From assembly GCF_022402485.1 (NCBI RefSeq), contig NZ_JAKRSA010000032.1:1-44783 (forward strand): a stretch of DNA of 44,783 bases. Reading direction: 5' to 3'. The translations under genes were made by a program, and so were the position numbers. The notes beneath the pieces were generated by a model. It saw nothing but the letters and a program-made list of their open reading frames with translations. It was not told the origin of the DNA and made no database searches. This document shows, in pieces, positions 15,641 through 22,838 of this stretch (position 1 is the stretch's first letter; each line of letters begins with the position of its first letter). The stretch is from Phenylobacterium sp. (GTDB lineage Bacteria > Pseudomonadota > Alphaproteobacteria > Caulobacterales > Caulobacteraceae).

Positions 15641-17689
15641 ATGATGACCTTTGCGCGACCCTTGTTCCTTGTCGGCCTTGTGACCGTGATCCTGGCCGGT
15701 GCCAGCGCCGTACAGGCTGCGACCCATCGTTTTGTCGCCATGGCCGGTGGCGAAAAGGTGGGACACCTTTTGGCTGAGGTCGACGGCGCAACCACCAGGG
15801 TCGATTTCGCCATCGACAATAATGGCCGGGGGCCCAAGGCCCGAGAAACCATCATCGTCGACCGCGCCGGGGTCCCCATTCAAGTGGACATCGAAGGCTC
15901 ATCCCTGTTCGGCAGTCCGGTACAGGAGCGCTTCAGCCGAACGGGCAACCGCGCCCAGTGGGTCAGCCAGGCCGACAAGGGAGAGACCGATGTCACCGGG
16001 ACACCGCTCTATGTGCCCAATGACGGCAGCCCCTGGATTCTGGGCCAATACGTCAAGGCCCTGCTGAAGGCACCCGGCTGGAGCCTGCCGGCCCTGCCAT
16101 CGGGGACCATGCGCCTGAAGGAGGTGCGCAAGTTCACCCTCGGAGACGGCCCTAGGGCCATTTACCTGACCGTCTATGAGTTGGCTGGCGTCGATCTGAC
16201 CCCCAGCTATGTGTTGGTTGATCAGCGCGGGGACCTGTTCGGAATTCTCGGCGGTGGCCTGATCCGCGAGGGTTATGAAGGCCATCTGGACACCCTCAAC
16301 GCCCTGGCTCGCGAAATCGACCTGGCCCAGGCCAAGGCCGCCCAGACTAAGCTCGCCCACCGGTTCAACACCCCGGTGCGCATCCGAAATGTGCGGGTGT
16401 TTGACCCGCTGACCCAGTCCCTGGGCGAGCTTTCCACCGTGGTGGTGTTCGGTGATCGGATCACCAGCGTACAGCCTGAGGCCCAGGATCCCGCAGCCCC
16501 GGCGCCAGAGGGCCAAGTGGTCATCGACGGCCAGGGGGGAACCCTGATGGCGGGTCTGCATGACATGCATTCCCACACCTCCCTGGACTCCAACCTGTTC
16601 TATCTGGCGGCCGGCGTCACCGCGACACGGGACCAGGGCAACGACAATGCCCGCCTGCTGCAGATTTCAGAGGGCCTCGAAAAGGGCGAACTGGCCGGGC
16701 CACGCATCGTCCGCAATGGCTTCCTGGAGGGGCGCAGCAGCTATTCGGCGCGCAATGGTTTCATCGCCGAAACCCTGGAAGAGGGCATGGAGCACATCCG
16801 CTGGTATGCCGAGCGAGGCTACTGGCAGATCAAGATCTATAACTCCATGAACCCCGACTGGGTTGGCCCCCTGGCGGCCGAGGCCCGCAGGCTGGGCATG
16901 GGTGTCACAGGTCATGTTCCGGCCTTTTCCAATCCAGACCGGGTGCTGTTCGACGGCTATGACGACATCGCCCACATCAACCAGCTGATGCTGGGCTGGA
17001 TCCTGAGCCCCGGGGAAGACACCCGCACGCCCCTGCGCCTCACCGGCATGGCACGGGCCGCCAACCTGGATCTGACCACCGAACAGGTGCGCTCAACGGT
17101 TCGCTATATGAGCGAGAACGGCAAGGCCCTGGACACCACGGCCATGATCCTTGAGCGGCTGATGTTGAGCCGGTCTGGACAGGTACATCCGGCCGACGCC
17201 CCCTATTACGATCATGTGCCGGTGGCCTATCAGCGGTTTCGCAAGCGCACCTTCGTGACTCTGGACGCCGATCCCGGCCAGACCGACGCCGCCTATCAGG
17301 CCGCCTTCGGCAAGGTCCTGGAAGTGCTCAAACTGCTGGATGACAACAACGTCCAGCTCCTGCCCGGCACCGATGACGGGACCGGATTTTCCGTGCATCG
17401 GGAGCTGGAAGTTTATGTCATGGCCGGGATTTCGCCGGGCAAGACCCTGCGACTGGCGACCCTGGACGCGGAGCGCTACTTCGGCCGTGACCACGAGCTT
17501 GGCTCTATCGCCCGGGGCAAGCTGGCGGACCTGATCCTGGTGGAGGGCGACCCGACCACCAATATCAGCGACATCCGCAAGGTCCGGATGACCATGGTCG
17601 GCGGCGTGGCCTATTTCCCCGCCGAGATCTACGAGCACCTCAATGTGCGCCCGTTTGCGGCCCCGCCGCCGGTGACGCCGGCCAGATGA
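15641..17689 (+). CDS. Secreted metal-dependent amidohydrolase with N-terminal extension
   Basis: This 682-residue protein has a signal peptide (cleaved near VQA-AT, residue 27), an N-terminal region of about 210 residues that I cannot assign, and a C-terminal amidohydrolase barrel. Barrel markers are the metal motif HDMHSHT (His310, His312), a candidate metal-bridging lysine in YWQIKIYN, metal histidines in TGHVPAF and AHINQL, and the aspartate of GTDDG. The beta-sandwich half is seen as VIDGQGGTLMAGL and KLADLILVEGDP. Relatives are imidazolonepropionase-like and Xaa-Pro or Xaa-Arg dipeptidases, so a periplasmic dipeptide or cyclic-amide substrate is likely. It is divergent from carboxypeptidase copy 1 and convergent with the M61 peptidase. 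Confidence 0.88.
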   Translation: MMTFARPLFLVGLVTVILAGASAVQAATHRFVAMAGGEKVGHLLAEVDGATTRVDFAIDNNGRGPKARETIIVDRAGVPIQVDIEGSSLFGSPVQERFSRTGNRAQWVSQADKGETDVTGTPLYVPNDGSPWILGQYVKALLKAPGWSLPALPSGTMRLKEVRKFTLGDGPRAIYLTVYELAGVDLTPSYVLVDQRGDLFGILGGGLIREGYEGHLDTLNALAREIDLAQAKAAQTKLAHRFNTPVRIRNVRVFDPLTQSLGELSTVVVFGDRITSVQPEAQDPAAPAPEGQVVIDGQGGTLMAGLHDMHSHTSLDSNLFYLAAGVTATRDQGNDNARLLQISEGLEKGELAGPRIVRNGFLEGRSSYSARNGFIAETLEEGMEHIRWYAERGYWQIKIYNSMNPDWVGPLAAEARRLGMGVTGHVPAFSNPDRVLFDGYDDIAHINQLMLGWILSPGEDTRTPLRLTGMARAANLDLTTEQVRSTVRYMSENGKALDTTAMILERLMLSRSGQVHPADAPYYDHVPVAYQRFRKRTFVTLDADPGQTDAAYQAAFGKVLEVLKLLDDNNVQLLPGTDDGTGFSVHRELEVYVMAGISPGKTLRLATLDAERYFGRDHELGSIARGKLADLILVEGDPTTNISDIRKVRMTMVGGVAYFPAEIYEHLNVRPFAAPPPVTPAR

Positions 17690-17712
17690 CGCCACACGTC
17701 CGCCTGCGCCAA

Positions 17713-17726
17713 GCCTGAACGCAGGC
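17713..17726. terminator. Small hairpin between convergent genes
   Basis: GCCTG-aacg-CAGGC forms a 5-bp stem with a 4-nt loop between the convergent amidohydrolase and M61 genes. There is no T-tract on either side, so termination activity is uncertain. Confidence 0.25.
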
Positions 17727-17762
17727 CGAACCGAGGCCAAAGCAGGACTGGCGCCGCAAAGG

Positions 17763-19475
17763 TCAGGAGCGGCAGGCGGCCTCTGGAACCTCTGGTCGCC
17801 GTTCCCACTGGTAGGCTTCCACCCATTCCCCGCGCGGCAGATAGGTGATGGGGAAGGTTTCCCCCTCTCGCGTCACCTGCAAGGTCAAGGTTCGCTCCGG
17901 GTCGCCCTGGACGGAGTCCATGGCCACCGCAACGGTGACCACGTCCCCATTGCGCAGCCCCGCCTTGGCCGCTTCGGAGCCAGGATCAAGACCGCTAATG
18001 GTCTTGACGTCTCCCACCAGGGACCGGGGCTCAAATCCAAGTTCAAAGCGCCGGAACGGCTTTGTGGTGCGCGCGAAACAGGGGCCATAGGCGTCCGAGG
18101 CCGGCAGCATGAGCTTGCCTGCGAGCATGTCGGCGGTCAGCTGGCGGCCAACATCCCCCAACTCCCGGGCGACCAGGTCCTGCCAGTCGGCCTCGGTGAC
18201 CGGCAGGCCCGCCCGGCGCCGGGCGATCATGGCGAAGATCAGATCGTCGACGGACCGCGCGCCGGCCGATCCCTTGCGGATCTGATCATCGAGAACCGCG
18301 AAATAGAGCCCGCCCCGATCATAGGGGAGAGTCCGCACCCGGGTGTCTTCCCAGAAGCGGGGCGCGATCTGGTCGTTGGGGGTGTCATTGAGGGCGTTGG
18401 TGTAATAGCGCCGGGCCGTGTCGTTGATATCGACCAGATAGTCCTCGGTAGACAACAAGCCCCCCCGCCAGGGCAGGCGCGCCTGGTAGAAGACCGCATT
18501 GCCTTCGGAATACCATTGCCCAGGTCCCAGGGAGGTCCAGGTATGGATCATTTCGTGGGCCAGGGTGCCCTTGATGCTCTCCGCCTCGGTGGCCAGGCCG
18601 TAGGTCGTGAGGAACGAATTGGTCAGGGCCGCGCCGCCGCCGGCATTGATCGGATTGAACCGCAGAAACACCCGGTAGGGCGGGTCTCCGGTTTCCTGAA
18701 AGAAGTCGCCCATCCAGTCGTGCAGGGTTTTTGTCCAGGCCATCAGTGGCGCTGGGTCAAAGGGGGGCTTGCCCATCCAGGCGGCGGAAAAGCCCGCGTT
18801 CTGTGGCGTCTCAGGATAACGCTTCATGGGGCCAGCCATGAACACCCCTGACCAGAGCTGAGGTGCCGGCCCCGTCCCCGGCAGCGCCACATCGCCCTCC
18901 CCCCAGCTGGACGTGGCGGTTGCGCCAGGCACCATGGCGCTGAGATCCCAGTCCAGAGCGATCTGGTAATCCAGACCCGCCGGCGGAAGCAGAATGAAGG
19001 TGTTGCCCACCGCCGAGAAGCCGCCGCCTTCGGTCCGCAGCTGGTAGGGCGGGCCTGAACCCCGGCGGGGGGGCGTATTGTCGATTGGCGCCCGGTAGGT
19101 CACCACGAGGGGACCAGCCACCGCCCGCCCAGCCAGCCAATGGCGGCTATAGGCCAGCGCTACGGGATCGTCGCGCACCACCAGGGGTACTTCCCCCAAG
19201 GCGTCCCGCGCCATTAGCCCCATCAGGTGATCGGCGACGGTCACAGTGTTGGCAATGACAATGGGCAGGCTAAACAGCACATCGCCGGCCTCCGCCTCGG
19301 CCTGCGACAGGGTCAGGGTGATATCCACATGGCCAAGGCCCTTCTCCTCATCCATCTCCCCAGGGGCGATCAGGACCGTCAGCTGACGTGGCACAGCGGC
19401 TGACGCCGGCTGCAGGCCAAGACCGATACCTGCAGCCACAAGGACGAGTGCTTTTAAGGCCAACCTGAAGGTCAT
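17763..19475 (-). CDS. Secreted M61-family aminopeptidase with PDZ domain
   Basis: This 570-residue protein has a signal peptide (cleaved near ASA-AV, residue 27). The zinc site is HEMIHTW (His307, Glu308, His311) with the third ligand Glu324 in WYSEGNAVFY, the HExxHxW...E pattern of M61 glycyl-aminopeptidase relatives. A PDZ domain at about 480-540 (ISGLDPGSEAAKAGLRNGDVV) is usual for the family. It would release N-terminal residues from peptides in the periplasm. Its ATG overlaps the preceding cyclodeaminase stop by 4 bp (ATGA), so it is the last gene of a tightly coupled operon with the permease and two cyclodeaminase-like enzymes. This links peptide hydrolysis to amino-acid uptake. Confidence 0.9.
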   Translation of the reverse strand: MTFRLALKALVLVAAGIGLGLQPASAAVPRQLTVLIAPGEMDEEKGLGHVDITLTLSQAEAEAGDVLFSLPIVIANTVTVADHLMGLMARDALGEVPLVVRDDPVALAYSRHWLAGRAVAGPLVVTYRAPIDNTPPRRGSGPPYQLRTEGGGFSAVGNTFILLPPAGLDYQIALDWDLSAMVPGATATSSWGEGDVALPGTGPAPQLWSGVFMAGPMKRYPETPQNAGFSAAWMGKPPFDPAPLMAWTKTLHDWMGDFFQETGDPPYRVFLRFNPINAGGGAALTNSFLTTYGLATEAESIKGTLAHEMIHTWTSLGPGQWYSEGNAVFYQARLPWRGGLLSTEDYLVDINDTARRYYTNALNDTPNDQIAPRFWEDTRVRTLPYDRGGLYFAVLDDQIRKGSAGARSVDDLIFAMIARRRAGLPVTEADWQDLVARELGDVGRQLTADMLAGKLMLPASDAYGPCFARTTKPFRRFELGFEPRSLVGDVKTISGLDPGSEAAKAGLRNGDVVTVAVAMDSVQGDPERTLTLQVTREGETFPITYLPRGEWVEAYQWERRPEVPEAACRS

Positions 19476-20419
19476 GAGGGAGATGACTCCATCAGCGCCT
19501 GGGCGCTGGCCAGATCTTGAACCACGTGTCCCAGGGACTTGTAGACCGTGATCTGAGCGGTCGATTGACGACCCTCCAGACGGCCATCCAGCACCTCGCC
19601 GATCTCACCGACCACATGACTGTCGTCGATCAGACCGGCCGCCTTGGCGGCGAGGACCTCCGCCCCTTGGGCCAGGACGCCTTCGCGGCTGTCGGCAATG
19701 AGCCGCGCACCGACCACCAGATCGTGGTCCACCTCGACGGGGCCAGCATAGCTGGAGCCCACCAGGTTCAGATGGGTTCCAGGGGCGACCCAGGCCCCCT
19801 GCAGGATCGGGGTCTTGGCGCTGGTGAGCGTGCAGATGATGTCGGCGTCTTCGACTGCGGTGCGCGCCTCGGCGAAGGCTGTCACCTCCAGACCGGTTTC
19901 GATCGTCATCGCAGTGGAAAAGGCATGGGCCCGGGCCAGATCGCGCCCCCAGACCCGCACCTCGGTCAGCTTGCGGACCTGGGCGATGGCCCGAATGTGG
20001 GTATGCGCCTGTTCGCCATAGCCGAGGATCGCCAGCCGGTGCGCCTCGGGCCTGGCCAGGGCATCGGTGGCGACTGCGCTGGCCGCCGCCGTCCGAATGG
20101 CCGTGATTTCGCCGGCATGGGCCACGCAGATCGGCGCCCCGCTCGCCCCATCGAACAAGACCACCACCCCCTGATGTGACTGCCGCCCCTGGGCGAAGTT
20201 CTCAGGAAAGACGCTGACCAGTTTGGCCCCGAAGGCGGCGCGCTCCCCCAGAGCCCCAGGCATGACGCCAAACATACGCCCCTGGGCCAGGGGAATGATG
20301 GTCCGCAGGAGCTGCCGGGTCTCGCCCCGAGAGAGGGCGATCATCGCCTGGCGCACAATCGGGATGCAGACCTCATAGGTCAGACGGGCGCGGACCTCGT
20401 CCTGGCCGATGACCCGCAT
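19472..20419 (-). CDS. Ornithine cyclodeaminase/mu-crystallin family protein, copy 1
   Basis: This 315-residue NAD(P)-binding protein has the family hallmarks: Lys66 in FGAKLVSVF, Arg109 in ITAIRTAAASAVAT, the dinucleotide motif ILGYGEQA (Gly133, Gly135), an aspartate after VGSSYAGPVEVD, and the C-terminal VYKSLGHVVQDL. Family reactions include ornithine to proline plus ammonia, alanine dehydrogenation and cyclic-imine reduction, and sequence alone does not separate these. It lies directly between the permease (1-bp overlap, TGATG) and the M61 peptidase (4-bp overlap). It is clearly paralogous to the gene at 21741. A role in deaminating an imported amino acid is the natural inference. Confidence 0.88.
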   Translation of the reverse strand: MRVIGQDEVRARLTYEVCIPIVRQAMIALSRGETRQLLRTIIPLAQGRMFGVMPGALGERAAFGAKLVSVFPENFAQGRQSHQGVVVLFDGASGAPICVAHAGEITAIRTAAASAVATDALARPEAHRLAILGYGEQAHTHIRAIAQVRKLTEVRVWGRDLARAHAFSTAMTIETGLEVTAFAEARTAVEDADIICTLTSAKTPILQGAWVAPGTHLNLVGSSYAGPVEVDHDLVVGARLIADSREGVLAQGAEVLAAKAAGLIDDSHVVGEIGEVLDGRLEGRQSTAQITVYKSLGHVVQDLASAQALMESSPS

Positions 20420-21744
20420 CAGGCCCCGCCCCGCGCACGGATGAAGGCCAGATAGTAGCCCACGCCAAGGATCGCCCAGACCCCGAGGGCCGCATAGGGA
20501 GTCCAGTCGGCGCCGAGACCCAGCAGGGCGACGACCAGGGCCATGATGGTCCCGGCATAGGCCCAGAATACGGTTGCGCCCTTGGACAGCTTGAACCGCG
20601 CGGCTTCGTAGATCTCAGGATGGCGCCGGGCGACCACGGCGGCTGACAGGCTGACCCCCACATATTTGAGCAAGGTTGGAATGTTCACCGCCAGGAACAG
20701 GGCCGTCAGGTTCATCGGTGCCGCCAGACCTAGGGTGGCACCCACCAGGATGACCGTCAGGGCCACGTGGGGAACGCCGGTGCGCGGGTGCACCTTGAGC
20801 AGCGCCTTGGGCAGCATGCCGGCCCGCGCCATGGCGTAGAGGTTCCGCGAGAAGCCCAGAAAGAGGGAGTTGATCGAGGTGCCGATGGCGACCACGGCGG
20901 CGGTGACGATCAGGGGCTTGGCCCAGGGTCCCATGAACACCTCGGCGGCGTCCAGCAGGGGTGTGTCGCTGGTGCCTAGGGCGCTGGCACCCAGCACCCC
21001 CAGCGTTACCCCGGCCACAAGCAGATAGAGCACCACCGCCGCCAGGATAGACAGGGCAAGCCCCAGCGGAATGGTCCGGCGTGCGTCCTTCACCTCGTCG
21101 CCGATCTCGGTAGAGGACTCCAGGCCAAAGAACAGGCCGATCAGCAGGGGTATGGCGGCGAACACCCCAACCCAGCCCTGGGGCAGCAGGGGCTCGTAGG
21201 CCTGTGGCGTGATGGATGGGGCACCCCAGGCGGCGAAGACAGCGAACAACGCGATCATCGCCCCGATCATCAGCACCTGAAGCCGGCCAGCCAGACCCAC
21301 CCCGATAATGTTCACCGCCCAGAAGATCAGAAACACAACGAACATGGCCGGCTTGGTTGGTAGCGGAACCACCATGTTGAGATAGCGGATCAGCACCAGG
21401 GCCAGAATCAAGATGGCCCCCAGGTTCGAGACGATCCGAAGCCAGGCGATCATGAACCCCAGAAACGGGCTGACAAACCGCCGCGACCACTCGAATGACG
21501 CCCCCGAGGTGGGTAGGGCTGATCCCATGAAGGCGTAGGTGAGGGCGATGATGAACATCGGCACCGCCGCGATCAGGACGGCAAGCAACATGCCGGGTCC
21601 GGCCAGGGCGGTGGCCGGGGCGATCACGGAGAAGATCGCCACCCCGACGGCCGTCCCCAGCCCCAGGGAGATCACAGCCCAGAGGTCGACGCCTCGATGC
21701 AACAGGCCGGTATTTTCAGCCTCAGGCGAGGTGGGATCGCTCAT
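20419..21744 (-). CDS. APC-superfamily amino-acid permease
   Basis: This 441-residue inner-membrane transporter has about twelve hydrophobic segments. The glycine-rich first helix (GLGTAVGVAIFSVIAPAT) and the FFGLESSTEIGDEVKDARRT loop are diagnostic of the amino acid-polyamine-organocation superfamily. It probably imports a free amino acid by proton symport; the specificity cannot be read. Its ATG overlaps the stop of the second cyclodeaminase gene by 4 bp, and its stop overlaps the first cyclodeaminase start. It is therefore sandwiched between two paralogous catabolic enzymes, which suggests that its substrate is theirs. Confidence 0.92.
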   Translation of the reverse strand: MSDPTSPEAENTGLLHRGVDLWAVISLGLGTAVGVAIFSVIAPATALAGPGMLLAVLIAAVPMFIIALTYAFMGSALPTSGASFEWSRRFVSPFLGFMIAWLRIVSNLGAILILALVLIRYLNMVVPLPTKPAMFVVFLIFWAVNIIGVGLAGRLQVLMIGAMIALFAVFAAWGAPSITPQAYEPLLPQGWVGVFAAIPLLIGLFFGLESSTEIGDEVKDARRTIPLGLALSILAAVVLYLLVAGVTLGVLGASALGTSDTPLLDAAEVFMGPWAKPLIVTAAVVAIGTSINSLFLGFSRNLYAMARAGMLPKALLKVHPRTGVPHVALTVILVGATLGLAAPMNLTALFLAVNIPTLLKYVGVSLSAAVVARRHPEIYEAARFKLSKGATVFWAYAGTIMALVVALLGLGADWTPYAALGVWAILGVGYYLAFIRARGGA

Positions 21745-22679
21745 GGTCTTTGATCCTTTTGGCCAGAAAGCCAGGCTGTGACGGCCAGATCCTGGGCGGC
21801 ATGGCCCAGGGACTTGTAGACGGTGATGTCATCGCGGGCCGTGCGGCCAGACGTTTGCCCGGATAGAACCTCGCCGATCTCAGCGACGATGTGCTCGGCC
21901 GGCAGGCCAGAGCGCAGGAACTCTCCACCGTGGGCGAGCACATGCTCCCGGTGATCGACAATGAACCGGGCCCGGGCCACCAGATCGCTGTCGATCTCAG
22001 CCTGACCCGGTCCGCTCGAGCCCACCACATTGACGTGGGTGCCCGCCGCGACCCAGCGGCCCTGCAGGATCGGGTCCGTGGCGGCCGTGACGGTGCAGAT
22101 GATCTGAGCCCCATCCACCGCCGCCTCGACCGTGTCGAAGGCCGTCAGACCATGCCAGTCGGCGAAGGCTTTCGCGCGCTGAGGGTCTCGGCCCCAAACG
22201 CGGATATCAGCCAGGGAACGCACCAGACGCAGGGCCTGCAGATGAGCTTCGGCCTGTCGACCAAGGCCAAGAATGGCCAGGCTTGAGGCCTCATTCGGGG
22301 CCAGAGCGTCGGTGGCCACAGCGCTGGCGGCCGCAGTGCGAATGGCGGTGATCTCGGCGGCGTCAGCCAGACAGATCGGTGCCCCGCTGGCACCGTCAAA
22401 CAGCACCACCAGCCCTTCATGGGCTTTTCGCCCGGCACCGTCATGAAAGACGCTGACCAGCTTGGCCCCAAAGACGCCTTCCTCCGACAGGGCTGCGGGC
22501 ATGATGGCGAAGGTGCGCCCCTCCCCCAGGCCGATAAAGCTGCGCAGGTGCTGACGGACCCGTCCCGTTGAAAGGGCGATCATGGCCTCGGCGATCACGG
22601 GAATCGCCTCGGCAAAGGACAGGCGATTCCGGACCCCCTCAGCGTCGATCACGATGGGATGGGTGGCCTGCACGGCCAT
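21741..22679 (-). CDS. Ornithine cyclodeaminase/mu-crystallin family protein, copy 2
   Basis: This 312-residue paralogue of the gene at 19472 has the same landmarks: Lys73 in FGAKLVSVF, Arg114 in ITAIRTAAASAVATDALA, the nucleotide motif ILGLGRQA (Gly138, Gly140), SSGPGQAEIDSD and VYKSLGHAAQDL. The start at 22679 has a GTGGAGG ribosome site 9 nt upstream; the longer frame to 22733 lacks one. It is the first gene after the TonB receptor (160-bp gap) and begins the overlapping series with the permease, copy 1 and the M61 peptidase. Two copies may act on different amino acids or form a hetero-oligomer. The exact reaction is unknown. Confidence 0.88.
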   Translation of the reverse strand: MAVQATHPIVIDAEGVRNRLSFAEAIPVIAEAMIALSTGRVRQHLRSFIGLGEGRTFAIMPAALSEEGVFGAKLVSVFHDGAGRKAHEGLVVLFDGASGAPICLADAAEITAIRTAAASAVATDALAPNEASSLAILGLGRQAEAHLQALRLVRSLADIRVWGRDPQRAKAFADWHGLTAFDTVEAAVDGAQIICTVTAATDPILQGRWVAAGTHVNVVGSSGPGQAEIDSDLVARARFIVDHREHVLAHGGEFLRSGLPAEHIVAEIGEVLSGQTSGRTARDDITVYKSLGHAAQDLAVTAWLSGQKDQRP

Positions 22680-22838
22680 GCGGCGAGCCTCCACTTGCAA
22701 AGACGGGGGCGGACGATGGTGGGGCCATCGCACCGCCCCCGCAGGGACGTCGGGGTTTAGATGCCCGCCGCCTTTTGGGGTCGTCTCCAGGGCATAGTCA
22801 GATCAGACGCAGCCTCACGGGCGCCAAACGAACCGGCC

